From Iodobacter violaceini (GTDB lineage: Bacteria; Pseudomonadota; Gammaproteobacteria; Burkholderiales; Chitinibacteraceae), in NCBI RefSeq assembly GCF_011601265.1, contig NZ_JAAOLX010000001.1:620001-684000 (forward strand): 64,000 nucleotides of DNA. The letters run 5' to 3'. The notes beneath the pieces are model-generated. The model saw only the letters and a list, made by a program, of their open reading frames with translations, had not been told where the DNA came from and did no database searches. Numbering within the stretch: position 1 is the stretch's first letter; every line of letters starts with the position of its first letter. Below, in pieces: positions 53,773 to 63,868 of this stretch. The position numbers were made by a program, and so were the translations under genes.

Positions 53773-56700
53773 ATGAACAAAGCCTTGCAGATTTGCTTGC
53801 CCGCTTTCCAGCTTTTATCTCGCGGGATATCCTGGGTTTTAACACTGCTGTTTGGCGAGGTGAACTGGCAAGCGCCGGGCTGGCTCAAAAAACTGGCACT
53901 GTGGCTGGAGGCGGCAGTACGCTGGATGCGTGCCAAGCCTAAGCAAGCGGGGATTGCAACGCTGGTTCTTGCCCTGCTGGCAACAGGTGGAACGATGGGC
54001 TGGCGCTGGTATCAGGCTCAGCCCAAACCACAACGGGTAAGCTATGTGGTCACAGCACCTGAGCTGACGCCCTATGACGAAAAAGACCGCCCTCAGCCAC
54101 TGCCTCTGGTGGTGGAATTTAACGAATCCGCAGCACCACTCAAGCAAATCGATCAGCCCGCAGGCGATGGCGTGCAATTGTCCCCGGCATTAGCAGGGAG
54201 CTGGGTTTGGGAAGGCGATAGAAAACTGGTGTTCCGCCCCAAGGCCGACTGGCCGATAGACGCCGAATTTGAAGTTTCGCTTGCTAAGAAAAAACTCTTT
54301 GCCGAAAGCGTTAAGCTCGAGGAATACAGCTTTACTTTCAAGACTGCGCCCTTTGCCGCCAATGTGGCCGAATCGCGTTTTTACCAGGACCCACGCGACG
54401 CTAATCTTAAAAAACTGGTCGCCACCTTACACTTTAGCCATCCGGTAGACCCTGCCAGCATCCAGAAAAATATCAGCCTGAAGCTGGGCGGCGGGCTGAG
54501 CTATCAAAGCGACAAGGTTCCGCCTTATTCAATCAGCTTTGATAAAGCAAAACTCAACGCCTTTATTCATTCAGCCCCGCTCACCATCCCCAAAGAAGAC
54601 AGCGATATTCTGCTCACTCTTGCCAAAGGCGCTCAGGCCGCACAGGGCGGCAATAAGCTGGATGCCGATTTAGACAGCAAGATCAGCGTGCCAGGCCTCT
54701 ACAGCCTGCGCTTTGATAACGTAAAAATGTTGCTGGCCGATAATGAACGCTACGAGCCAGAACAAGTAGTGATGCTCAGCAGCAATGTACCGGTTTCCGA
54801 AGCGGCGCTTAAAGGCAAAGTGCGCGCATGGCTGCTGCCAGAATACCCACCGAATACGCCAAAAGAAGATCAGCGCGGCGTCTATCAATGGGGGGCCAGC
54901 CAGGTTGGGCAGGCCGTACTCACCAACGCCCTGGCGCTAAAAGCGCTGCCGGGTGAAGAAGAATACGGCACGCAGCATAGCTGGAAGTTCTCTGCCCCCG
55001 TAGGGCGCTCGGTGTTTTTACAAGTGGATGCCGGTGTGCAAGCCTTTGGTGGCTATCAGTCAGGCAAGGTAATGACGCAGGTATTTCAGGTGGCGCCTTA
55101 TCCCAAAGCCATCAAGCTGTTATCGAATGGCGCGCTGCTTTCTATGGCGTCGGATAAAAAAGTGGCTTTTGTGGCGCGTGGCCTCAGCGGCGTTCGCATC
55201 GAAACAGGCCGCTTGCTGCCTAATCAGCTGCATCATTTAGTCGACCAGAATAACGGCAACTTTGCCAAGCCTGAAATCGCCGATCAGTATTTAGATACCC
55301 TGGTCGAGCGCTTCACCGAAGAGCGTACCCTGCCCGCCACCGACCCCGGCAAACCTTATTACGACAGTATCGATCTGACCCGCTATCTGGCAGATAAAAC
55401 CGGCAACCGTCGTGGCGTATTTATGCTGAAACTCACGCCCTTTGATCCTAAAGCGCCTAAAAACCGTGAAGAAGAACCCAGCGACAGCCGCTTTATTCTG
55501 GTGTCTGATTTAGGCGTGCTGGCCAAAACAGCTGTGGACAATAGCAATGATGTGTTTGTGCAATCGATCTCCAGCGGCGAAGCCATTGCGGCGGCCACGG
55601 TAGAGGTGATTGGCCGCAATGGGCAAACCGTGGCCAGCAGCCAGACCGATGCGCTGGGCCGCGCCCATTTCCCGGCGCTAAAAGACTTGGTGCGTGAAAA
55701 AGCACCGCTGATGTATTTGGTGAAACAAGGTGAGGACGTATCATTTCTGCCAATTAACCGCTACGACAGGCAGCTGAATCTGTCGCGCTTTGATATTGGC
55801 GGCGTAGCTAATGCCGTATCGGCGCAGCAGCTCAGCAGCTTTGTGTTTTCTGACCGGGGCATGTACCGCCCCGGCGAAACCGCGCATATCCACAGCATTA
55901 CCCGCACCGCCAACTGGGCAGGCTCTTTGGCAGGCTTGCCGCTGGAAATCGAAATCACCGATCCGCGCGGACAGACCGTTAAAAAGGACAAAATCAAGTT
56001 ATCCGCCAGCGGCTTTGACAGCGTTGACTTTGCCAGCAGCGAAACCTCACCCGGCGGCGATTACCAAATCGGCGTTTATCTGGTCAAAGGTAAAGAGCGC
56101 GGCGAACAAATAGGCAGCGGCAGCATCAAGATCAAAGAGTTTGAGCCAGACCGCATGAAGGTGAACGCCACGCTGAGCAATGCGCCGGTAGAAGGCTGGA
56201 TTAAACCCGAAGACATCAAGGCCAATGTAAAAGTGATGCATCTCTTTGGCAGCCCGGCCGGTGGGCGGCGTGTAGAAGGCGAAATGATCTTAACGCCCAG
56301 TGTGCCTGCCTTTGCGGCCTTTGCCCAATATCGCTTCAGCGAAGCGGGCCAGCTGAAAGAGCCATTCAGAGACGCGCTGCCATCGGCCACCAGCAACGAT
56401 CAGGGGGACGCCGAGCTGACGCTGAATCTGGCGCGCTTTGCCCGCTCCACCTATCAGCTGCATTTAACTGCCCGCGCTTTTGAATCCGGCTCTGGCCGCG
56501 GTGTAGCGGCGGAAAGCGCCGTGCTGGTTTCATCCGCCCCCTATTTAATCGGGGTAAAAGCGGATGGCGAGCTGGGCTATATCCAGCGTAACGCCAAACG
56601 CGCCGCGCACTGGCTGGCGATAGCCCCCAACCTTAAGCCGATCGCAGCAGAGCAGCTCACCCTTAGCTGGGTAGAGCGCAAATATGTATCGGTGCTGGTG

Positions 56701-59565
56701 AAGCAAGCCGATGAAACTTACAAATATCAATCGCGCAAAAAGGAAATAAACCGCGATAGCAAGCCACTCAGCCTGCCCGCCAGCGGCAGCAATCTGACGC
56801 TGCCCACCGCCGAACCGGGTGATTTTGCGCTGGTGGTCAGAGGGCCGGATGGCGCAGAGCTAAACCGTATCGAATACACCGTAGTGGGCGCGGCCAATAT
56901 TGCCCGTTCCTTAGAGCGCAATGCCGAGCTGCAACTCACGCTAAATAGAAATTCTTATAAACCCGGTGATGAGATCGAGATCAATATCCGCGCGCCCTAC
57001 ACCGGCGCGGGGCTGATCACGATCGAGAGGGATAAAGTCTATAGCCACGTTTGGTTTAAGGCCGACACCACCAGCTCGGTACAAAAAATCACCCTGCCGA
57101 AAAACTTTGAAGGTAATGGCTATATCTCGGTGCAATTTATCCGCAGCCCAAGCAGCGATGAAGTCTATATGAGCCCGCTTTCCTACGGCGTAGTGCCGTT
57201 TGCGGTGAATTTAGATGCCAGAAAACTCGAGGTAAAAATCGCCAACGCCAGGGAAGTAAAACCGGGGCAAAAGCTGGAGCTTAAAGTAAGCAGCAATCAG
57301 GAAGCCCGCGTGGTGGTGTTTGCGGTGGACGAAGGCATCTTGCAAGTGGCGCGTTATAAAACGCCTCAACCGCTGGATTTTTTCTTCCAGAAACGTGCCC
57401 TGGATGTACGTACCAGCCAGATTCTCGACTTAATCCTGCCGGAATTCTCGCGCCTGATGCAGGGTGCTGCACCGGGCGGGGACGCCGCCGGGCTGCTTGG
57501 CAAACACCTTAACCCCTTTAAACGAAAACGCCAGCCCGCCGTGGCGTGGTGGTCGGGGCTGATCGATGTGGGGCCGCAGGGTAAAACGCTGAGCTATACC
57601 GTGCCGGATACGTTTAACGGCAAATTACGTCTGATGGCCGTGGCCGTAACGGCGGATAAAATCGGCGTATTTGAAGGCGGAACGCAAGTGCGCGGCGATT
57701 TAATTCTTAGCCCCAATGTGCCTTATGCGCTGGCCCCGGGCGATGAATTTACCGTCAGCGTAGGCGTGTTTAATAATCTGCGCGCATCGGGCAAGGCCGC
57801 GGTGCAACTGAAGCTGGACGCCGATGCTGCCTTTACGCTGATCTCGCCAGCAGTGCAAAACCTGAGCATAGACGGGCAGCGCGAGGCTAATGCGGAGTTC
57901 CGCCTGAAAGCCAACGCGGTACTCGGCTCTGGCTCGCTGCGCTTTACCGCCAGCAGCGGCGGTAAGCAAGGCATAGCCAGAGACGCCGTCAGCATCCGCC
58001 CGGCCGTGCCGTATTCCACCAAGCTGACCGTCGGGCGCTTTGATAAGAGCAGCGAGGAAGTCGCGCTTAGCCGTGTGCTGTTTAACGAGCATCGCAAGGT
58101 GATTGCCGGTGTGGCAGGCTCGCCGCTGGTTTGGGCTCAGGGTTTGGCAAGCTTCCTGGATGGCTACGGCTATAGCTGCACCGAGCAGGTGATTAGCAAG
58201 GGCTTCCCCGCCCTGCTGCTGCCTGACTTAGACAGAGCCAAAACGCAGGCTGCGTTCAGCAAGCTGATCCAGATCCTGGCCGAGCGGCAAAATGACGATG
58301 GCAGCTTTGGCTTATGGGCCAGCAATCCTGATATCTCGCGCTTTGCCTCGGTATACGCCGTGCATTATCTGCTGGAAGCCTCAGAGCGCGGCCTGCCGGT
58401 CAGCCGCGATATGCTGGCCAGAAGCAATGCCTGGCTGGAGCAACTGGCCACCGGCAGCAGCCAGAATCTGGCCGAGGCCAGAGAGCGTGCCTACGCGATT
58501 TACCTGTTAAGCCGCCAGGGCACCATGACCAGCGGCATGATCGCCTCCTTGCAACAGGAGCTGGACGCGCATCACGCCAAGACCTGGCAGCAAGATCTGA
58601 CCGCGGCCTATTTAGCCGCCAGCTACAAGTTGCTCAAACAGGATGCCCTGGCGAATAAATTATTTAAGGCCGTGCCGTGGCGCTTGATTGGTAAAAATAA
58701 TCAGGCCGAAACCTATTACGACCCTAACGTGCACGACGCCCAGCGCCTGTATTTGCTGGCCCGCCACTTTAAAGAGCAGCTGGGCAGCGTGCCTGCCAGT
58801 GAGCTCAGCGAATTAGGCAAGGCCATCAGCAGCCAAAACTATCACTCGCTGTCGGCTGCCTATCTGATGCTGGGTCTGGAAGCCTATGGAGGCAATGCGG
58901 GCACATTTACGCTGGCCGAAGTGGATAAAAGTGGCAAGGTGACTGGTTTAGATATAAAGCGGCTGGAAAACAACGCTGCGCTTTCCACCAGCGCCAACCG
59001 TGTACGCTTCGGCAAAGAAGGCTCACTGCCCGGATTTTATCTGCTGAGTGAATCAGGTTTTGATAAAACCCCGCCAAGCGCCGCCATTAAGCAGGGCGTG
59101 GAAGTGATCCGTGAATACACGGATCTGGCCGGTAAAGTGATCAGCAAAGTGAAAATAGGCGAAGAGTTTTTAGTCCGCCTGCGCCTGCGCGCGGATCAGC
59201 CTGCTTCCCAAATGGCGATTGTTGAGCTGCTTCCCGGTGGTGTAGAAATCGTGCCATCGCCTAAAGAAGAAGCCCCAGAAGTGATCGAGGGAGAAGGCGA
59301 AGGTGAGGGAGAAGCGCCGCAGCGCCCGGCATGGCAAGCGCCGCTGGGTGAAAAACAATCCAACTGGCGGCCAGATTATCTGGATATGCGGGACGACAGA
59401 ATCGTGCTCTACGGCACAATCAACAAAGACGCCGCCACCTTCGTCTACCGGCTGCGCGCCACACACGCGGGGCTATTTACCAGCCCGGCCCCTTACGCAG
59501 AAGGCATGTACAGCAAGCAACAAGGCCGTGGCGTGGCAGGGAAGCTGGAAATTGTGAAGCCTTGA
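53773..59565 (+). CDS. Bacterial alpha-2-macroglobulin, membrane-anchored, 1930 residues
   Basis: A very long A2M-family protease trap. A single N-terminal membrane helix (about 60-77) replaces the lipoprotein signal of E. coli YfhM, followed by a chain of MG domains, a bait-type region, the thioester domain with C1469-T-E-Q1472 (GYGYSCTEQVISKG), its helical toroid, and a receptor-like end. A Glu/Gly-rich segment (EVIEGEGEGEGEAPQ) lies near residue 1838. When cleaved, such proteins bind the attacking protease through the thioester in the periplasm. In enterobacteria A2M is encoded beside pbpC; here 1.27 kb of repeats and an IMPACT gene come between. Confidence 0.93.
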   Translation: MNKALQICLPAFQLLSRGISWVLTLLFGEVNWQAPGWLKKLALWLEAAVRWMRAKPKQAGIATLVLALLATGGTMGWRWYQAQPKPQRVSYVVTAPELTPYDEKDRPQPLPLVVEFNESAAPLKQIDQPAGDGVQLSPALAGSWVWEGDRKLVFRPKADWPIDAEFEVSLAKKKLFAESVKLEEYSFTFKTAPFAANVAESRFYQDPRDANLKKLVATLHFSHPVDPASIQKNISLKLGGGLSYQSDKVPPYSISFDKAKLNAFIHSAPLTIPKEDSDILLTLAKGAQAAQGGNKLDADLDSKISVPGLYSLRFDNVKMLLADNERYEPEQVVMLSSNVPVSEAALKGKVRAWLLPEYPPNTPKEDQRGVYQWGASQVGQAVLTNALALKALPGEEEYGTQHSWKFSAPVGRSVFLQVDAGVQAFGGYQSGKVMTQVFQVAPYPKAIKLLSNGALLSMASDKKVAFVARGLSGVRIETGRLLPNQLHHLVDQNNGNFAKPEIADQYLDTLVERFTEERTLPATDPGKPYYDSIDLTRYLADKTGNRRGVFMLKLTPFDPKAPKNREEEPSDSRFILVSDLGVLAKTAVDNSNDVFVQSISSGEAIAAATVEVIGRNGQTVASSQTDALGRAHFPALKDLVREKAPLMYLVKQGEDVSFLPINRYDRQLNLSRFDIGGVANAVSAQQLSSFVFSDRGMYRPGETAHIHSITRTANWAGSLAGLPLEIEITDPRGQTVKKDKIKLSASGFDSVDFASSETSPGGDYQIGVYLVKGKERGEQIGSGSIKIKEFEPDRMKVNATLSNAPVEGWIKPEDIKANVKVMHLFGSPAGGRRVEGEMILTPSVPAFAAFAQYRFSEAGQLKEPFRDALPSATSNDQGDAELTLNLARFARSTYQLHLTARAFESGSGRGVAAESAVLVSSAPYLIGVKADGELGYIQRNAKRAAHWLAIAPNLKPIAAEQLTLSWVERKYVSVLVKQADETYKYQSRKKEINRDSKPLSLPASGSNLTLPTAEPGDFALVVRGPDGAELNRIEYTVVGAANIARSLERNAELQLTLNRNSYKPGDEIEINIRAPYTGAGLITIERDKVYSHVWFKADTTSSVQKITLPKNFEGNGYISVQFIRSPSSDEVYMSPLSYGVVPFAVNLDARKLEVKIANAREVKPGQKLELKVSSNQEARVVVFAVDEGILQVARYKTPQPLDFFFQKRALDVRTSQILDLILPEFSRLMQGAAPGGDAAGLLGKHLNPFKRKRQPAVAWWSGLIDVGPQGKTLSYTVPDTFNGKLRLMAVAVTADKIGVFEGGTQVRGDLILSPNVPYALAPGDEFTVSVGVFNNLRASGKAAVQLKLDADAAFTLISPAVQNLSIDGQREANAEFRLKANAVLGSGSLRFTASSGGKQGIARDAVSIRPAVPYSTKLTVGRFDKSSEEVALSRVLFNEHRKVIAGVAGSPLVWAQGLASFLDGYGYSCTEQVISKGFPALLLPDLDRAKTQAAFSKLIQILAERQNDDGSFGLWASNPDISRFASVYAVHYLLEASERGLPVSRDMLARSNAWLEQLATGSSQNLAEARERAYAIYLLSRQGTMTSGMIASLQQELDAHHAKTWQQDLTAAYLAASYKLLKQDALANKLFKAVPWRLIGKNNQAETYYDPNVHDAQRLYLLARHFKEQLGSVPASELSELGKAISSQNYHSLSAAYLMLGLEAYGGNAGTFTLAEVDKSGKVTGLDIKRLENNAALSTSANRVRFGKEGSLPGFYLLSESGFDKTPPSAAIKQGVEVIREYTDLAGKVISKVKIGEEFLVRLRLRADQPASQMAIVELLPGGVEIVPSPKEEAPEVIEGEGEGEGEAPQRPAWQAPLGEKQSNWRPDYLDMRDDRIVLYGTINKDAATFVYRLRATHAGLFTSPAPYAEGMYSKQQGRGVAGKLEIVKP

Positions 59566-59582
59566 ATATCTAAAAAAACGTA

Positions 59583-59919
59583 GGGCTGGTGCAACCCCAT
59601 ACGCGCCAGCCAAATTGTTTTTTCATTAGCAAACAGCGAAAAACATACTAATCACGCTCTTCGCATAGGGCTTAAAGTCCCCTTGAAACACGCCGGAGCG
59701 AGGAACAAGCGGGGCGGGGTTTCGGCCAGGGGCAGCGAGGCACGAGCGAGTCCCGCCCGCCGCCGCCTCGATTGTCCGCAGCGAAGGGGCCTTCGTGTTT
59801 CGTGGGGCGGCCTTCTTTCGCTTCCTTTCTTGGCCGTTCAAGAAAGGAAGGCCCCGCGGTGGCTAACCGCTCCAAAATCAACGTGCCGAAGGCACTAAAA
59901 AGGTCTTTTTTTTGCTTAG
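59583..59919 (+). repeat. Dispersed repeat, copy B (337 bp)
   Basis: Homologous over its full length to copy A at 46485-46814, in the same orientation, including the end AACGTGCCGAAGGCAC with its small hairpin and T run. A fragment in the opposite orientation is at 36141-36236. It begins 18 bases after the A2M stop codon. Confidence 0.8.
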
Positions 59920-60013
59920 TGGCAATGCCGCTTCATGGTAAAAGCGGTGCGCAATAAGTGCACAGATCAGATAAACTATTGATCCCTAATCCCTGATCGG
60001 TTCACCTGATCAC

Positions 60014-60073
60014 GTTGGGTTACGCCAATTTATCCGCAAAAATCCGCGAATAAACCGGCTAACCCAAGCTACG
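60014..60073. repeat. Inverted-repeat element 1 (TTGGGTTA...TAACCCAAGCTAC)
   Basis: GTTGGGTTACGCC at the left and GGCTAACCCAAGCTAC at the right form inverted arms around about 34 bases. The same ends occur at 60739-60806, on the other side of the IMPACT gene. Confidence 0.65.
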
Positions 60074-60084
60074 CCAGATACCCC

Positions 60085-60675
60085 ATGACTACATCCATTG
60101 CCACTGCCGTTTCTGCAGAAATCATCATTAAAAAAAGCCGTTTTATTGCCCATATCCACCCGGTGAGCGGTCGCGCTGAGGCGCTGGCGCTGGTCGATGG
60201 CTATTGGAAGCAACACCCCGAGGCGCGGCATGTTTGCTGGGCACTGCTCGCGGGCGGTGAATCGGGGATGAATGACGATGGCGAGCCATCGGGCACGGCG
60301 GCCAAGCCGATTATGAATGTCTTGCAGCACAAGCATCTCGATGGTGTATTGGGCGTGGTGGTGCGCTATTTTGGCGGCATCAAGCTGGGCGCTGGCGGCT
60401 TAACCCGCGCTTATACCGATGCCATCGCCACCGCTCTGCTGGATGCCGAATACATCACCAGCGTTACCCAAAACAATATCGAAATCGCCCTGCCCTTTGC
60501 CGACGAAGGCCGCATCCGCCGCTTCGTCGCCCAAAACGAAGGCATCGTTTTAGGCGTGCACTACAGCAATATCGAAGCCTATTTACAACTGCAACTCGCC
60601 CAGGACAAAACCACTGCGCTGCTGGAAGAAATCAACAATCTATGCGCCGGGCAGGTTAGGCTTACGAGTGGCTGA
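60085..60675 (+). CDS. YigZ/IMPACT family protein
   Basis: A 196-residue protein with the UPF0029/IMPACT fold: K-K-S-R-F-I-A-H-I-H near residue 17, D-D-G-E-P-S-G-T-A near residue 65 and VVRYFGGIKLGAGGLTRAYT near residue 90, then a ferredoxin-like C-terminal domain. Eukaryotic IMPACT regulates translation through GCN2; the bacterial role is unknown. It lies in the A2M-pbpC interval between two similar inverted-repeat elements, implying it was placed there. Confidence 0.9.
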   Translation: MTTSIATAVSAEIIIKKSRFIAHIHPVSGRAEALALVDGYWKQHPEARHVCWALLAGGESGMNDDGEPSGTAAKPIMNVLQHKHLDGVLGVVVRYFGGIKLGAGGLTRAYTDAIATALLDAEYITSVTQNNIEIALPFADEGRIRRFVAQNEGIVLGVHYSNIEAYLQLQLAQDKTTALLEEINNLCAGQVRLTSG

Positions 60676-60738
60676 TTTGCAAATCTACTGCGGAAAAGTT
60701 CTGCAGACACAGAGGGCGGGGAGAGCACCAAGTATTTA

Positions 60739-60806
60739 CAGGTTGGGTTAGCAGCCTGCGTGCGCGGTTTACCTCGCTCAGCGATATATCGCGTAACCCA
60801 AGCTAC
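60739..60806. repeat. Inverted-repeat element 2 (TTGGGTTA...TAACCCAAGCTAC)
   Basis: GGTTGGGTTAGC at the left and GCGTAACCCAAGCTAC at the right repeat the ends of the element at 60014-60073. The central bases differ (GTGCGCGGTTTACCTCGC here), so only the termini are conserved. Confidence 0.65.
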
Positions 60807-60832
60807 AAGACACACTCAGCAGGAAACACCGC

Positions 60833-63103
60833 TTGTTGAAACATCGGCTCTTCAAACGCTTCATCCTTGCACTGCTAATCCTCAGCCCGCTGCTGATCCG
60901 CCTGTGGCCGCATGAATCGCTGGCGGTTGCAGGGTCGACTGCCGTGCTGGCGCAAGATGGTAAGTTGCTGCGGCTGACTCTTGCCCCCGATCAGCGCTAC
61001 CGGCTGTGGCTGCCGCTGGAGGATTTTTCCCCCACGCTGATAGCCGCGCTAAAATTGCAGGAAGACCGCTGGTTTTACTACCACCCCGGTATCAACCCCA
61101 TCTCGCTGCTTCGCGCCATCACAGCCACTTATGGCGGCGGGGCCAGGCAAGGGGCTTCCACGCTAACCATGCAATTAGCGCGGCTTAAATATCGGCTTAA
61201 TACCAAAAGCCCTGGTGGCAAGCTCAGGCAAATCGGCATGGCGCTGTGGCTGGAGGCGCGTTATAGCAAGCACGATATTTTAGAAGCCTATTTAAATCTC
61301 GCCCCCTACGGCAGAAATATTGAAGGCGCGGCGGCGGCCAGCCTTAGTTACTTTGGCAAGCCAGCCAAAGCACTCACCCTGCCAGAAAGCCTGACGCTGG
61401 CGGTGATTCCGCAGCAGCCTAATCAGCGTTTGGGCAGCGGCGCATCACTCACCGATGCCCGCCAGCGCTTGTGGCAACGCTGGCAAAAACGCTACGCTGT
61501 CAGCCCGGAACAAATCCGCCTGATGACCCTGCCGCTGCCGGTAAAGCGCCTCGAACAACTGCCGTTTCGTGCACCGCACTGGGTGGAACAAAGACTGGCC
61601 GATTCGCCAGAGCAAAGCACGCTGAACACCACGCTCGATCTGCAATTGCAAACCCTGCTGGAAAAACAAATCCGCCAATATCTGGCGCAAAGCAGCACAC
61701 GCGGCATTGTGAACGCCAGCGCCATGCTGGTCGATACGCGCGATCAGTCGGTACGCGCCCTGGTCGGCTCGGCGGATTATTTCAACGCCAGCATTGCCGG
61801 GCAGGTGAATGGCACCGAGGCCAAACGCTCGCCTGGCTCTACTTTAAAACCATTTATTTATGCGCTGGGGCTGGATCAGGGCGTGATACACCCGCAGAGT
61901 ATTTTGCGCGACACGCCCAGCGCCTTTGGCCCCTATCAGCCGGAAAACTTCGACGGCCGTTTTGTTGGCCCCTTAAGCGCCACCGAAGCGCTGATCAAAA
62001 GCCGCAATATCCCCGCTGTGTGGCTGGCCAGCCAGCTAAAAAACCCCAGCTTTTACGATTTTTTGCAGCTGGCTGGCATTAGTAAACTGAAATCAGAAAA
62101 TCACTACGGGCTGGCACTGGTGCTGGGCGGCGGCGAAGTCAGCATGGTCGAGCTGGCCGGGCTTTACACCATGCTGCTCAATGATGGCCGCTTAAAACCG
62201 CTGCGCTACTTAAAAGAAAGCCCCAAGCCACGTGGAGAAGTCTTGCTTAGCCCCGAAGCCAGCTGGCTGGCACTGGATATGCTGAGTAAAAATCCCCGGC
62301 CAGACGGCGGCAGCAATGCCTGGCCTGTGGCGTTTAAAACCGGCACTTCATGGGGCTTTCGCGATGCCTGGACAGCAGGCGTGGTTGGCCCCTATGTACT
62401 GGTAGTCTGGCTGGGCAATTTTGACGGCCAAGGCAACCCAGCGCTCATCGGTCTGGAAGCCGCCGCCCCGCTGTTCTTTCGCATCAGCGACGCACTGGCC
62501 CTGGCAAAACCCGCCGATAAGCCGCAACCACGCAGCACACCGATGGGTCTGAAACGCATCAATATCTGCACCGCCAGCGGCGATTTACCCAATGCTTATT
62601 GCCCTCAGCAAAGCAGCACATGGTTTATCCCAGGCAAATCGCCTATCCGCGTCAGCACCCTGCATCAGCCAGTGCACATCGATACCAAGAGCGGCCTCGC
62701 AGTCTGCCCGCCTTACGATCCTGCCCATACCAAAACAGAAATATTTGAGTTTTGGAGCAGCGATATGGCAAGGCTGTTTAAAGAAGCAGGCGTCCCCCGC
62801 CGCAAACCACCGCATATCGATTGCAGCGGCATAGCCAGCCCTGGTGACGCGCCCAAAATCAGCTCACCGCTGGCAGGCCTTAGCTACACCCTGCGCCTGT
62901 CCAAACCCGACGAAACCATCCCCCTGCAAGCCGCCGCCAGCAGCGAGCAGCTTTACTGGTTTGATAATCAGATTTATCTGGGCAGCGCAAAAACCAGCGG
63001 CCTGGCATGGCGGCCACAAGCAGGCGGCTGGCATCAGCTTAGCGTGGTTGACGATCAGGGCAGAAGTGACAGCAGGCAGGTGATGGTGGAGTTATTGCCG
63101 TGA
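60833..63103 (+). CDS. pbpC: Penicillin-binding protein 1C
   Basis: A 756-residue bifunctional peptidoglycan synthase. N-terminal anchor (about 5-20), glycosyltransferase domain with Q-E-D-R-W-F-Y-Y-H-P-G and GASTLTMQLAR, transpeptidase domain with the nucleophile serine in SPGSTLKPF, S-R-N and K-T-G-T-S-W, and a C-terminal PbpC-specific beta domain (about 670-756). The start is TTG at 60833 with AGGAA seven bases ahead. In E. coli it is paired with the A2M gene, which acts with it in envelope defence and repair. Confidence 0.95.
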   Translation: MLKHRLFKRFILALLILSPLLIRLWPHESLAVAGSTAVLAQDGKLLRLTLAPDQRYRLWLPLEDFSPTLIAALKLQEDRWFYYHPGINPISLLRAITATYGGGARQGASTLTMQLARLKYRLNTKSPGGKLRQIGMALWLEARYSKHDILEAYLNLAPYGRNIEGAAAASLSYFGKPAKALTLPESLTLAVIPQQPNQRLGSGASLTDARQRLWQRWQKRYAVSPEQIRLMTLPLPVKRLEQLPFRAPHWVEQRLADSPEQSTLNTTLDLQLQTLLEKQIRQYLAQSSTRGIVNASAMLVDTRDQSVRALVGSADYFNASIAGQVNGTEAKRSPGSTLKPFIYALGLDQGVIHPQSILRDTPSAFGPYQPENFDGRFVGPLSATEALIKSRNIPAVWLASQLKNPSFYDFLQLAGISKLKSENHYGLALVLGGGEVSMVELAGLYTMLLNDGRLKPLRYLKESPKPRGEVLLSPEASWLALDMLSKNPRPDGGSNAWPVAFKTGTSWGFRDAWTAGVVGPYVLVVWLGNFDGQGNPALIGLEAAAPLFFRISDALALAKPADKPQPRSTPMGLKRINICTASGDLPNAYCPQQSSTWFIPGKSPIRVSTLHQPVHIDTKSGLAVCPPYDPAHTKTEIFEFWSSDMARLFKEAGVPRRKPPHIDCSGIASPGDAPKISSPLAGLSYTLRLSKPDETIPLQAAASSEQLYWFDNQIYLGSAKTSGLAWRPQAGGWHQLSVVDDQGRSDSRQVMVELLP

Positions 63104-63294
63104 AGCAAGGAAGGATAGTTTTTTTGTCCACGCGCTTGCAAGAATATCAACGACACGCATCATGTGGCGTTTACCTCGCCAAGTAAGAAATTTTTATGTC
63201 TCATGAAAGCTAAAAAAGCCAAACCATACAACTGGGTATAGTTTCAGGCTTCTTATTCCCTAAAAAAAACCATGGACCTTATACCTCTCATTTT

Positions 63295-63732
63295 TCATCC
63301 AAAAATAAATAAAAATAATAATATTGCAGGGACAACTACTCCCCATTTAACAAGTTTTCCAAAATAAATAAATCCAACAAAGAAATATGAATGCATCCAT
63401 AAAAAAGAAAACAAAATTACAGTTATAATCCCTTGAATAGTTTTTGGGTGAAACTTGCTCTCTAGCAGTATTTCGACTCCTGATGTCAGCCATATAGACC
63501 ATGGCAAAGTCATAATCATTAAAGGCAAATCAAAAAGTAAACTAAAAGTAGTTTTTGTATTTTCTATATTGCTCATAAAAAAATGGGCCATATTGTAAAT
63601 CAATATAAATGGCAAAATAACGATGAAAGACTTAAATACTCGCTCAGGATTTTCCATGGCACCACCATATATTAAAAAATATTTTTTAGATTGATCGAAA
63701 AACCAAAGAACGGGAGTTAAGTATTTTTTCAC
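63295..63732 (-). CDS. AT-rich integral membrane protein of unknown function
   Basis: A protein of up to 145 residues with about four membrane helices (for example SFIVILPFILIYNMAHFFM and GVVVPAILLFLFIFG). No family is recognised. The GTG at 63732 lacks a good ribosome site; an ATG at 63657 (MENPERV) follows GGTGG and would give 120 residues. Base composition is distinctly AT-rich, so it is probably acquired. Confidence 0.5.
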   Translation of the reverse strand: MKKYLTPVLWFFDQSKKYFLIYGGAMENPERVFKSFIVILPFILIYNMAHFFMSNIENTKTTFSLLFDLPLMIMTLPWSIWLTSGVEILLESKFHPKTIQGIITVILFSFLWMHSYFFVGFIYFGKLVKWGVVVPAILLFLFIFG

Positions 63733-63868
63733 TCAAAGTTAAAGAACTGCTCCAAATAAACACTTCGATTATAAAAACCATTATATGTCCAACCAGCAGG
63801 GAGGCCGCAGTTAATTCAACTTATTATTTTTTAAATAAAATCCGTCTCCATTTTTAGAAAAGTATCAT

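Noticed and set aside
59626-59841. Minus-strand frame of 71 codons within repeat copy B
   Set aside because: Same reasoning as copy A: its similarity to that frame reflects DNA homology of the repeat and not a conserved protein.
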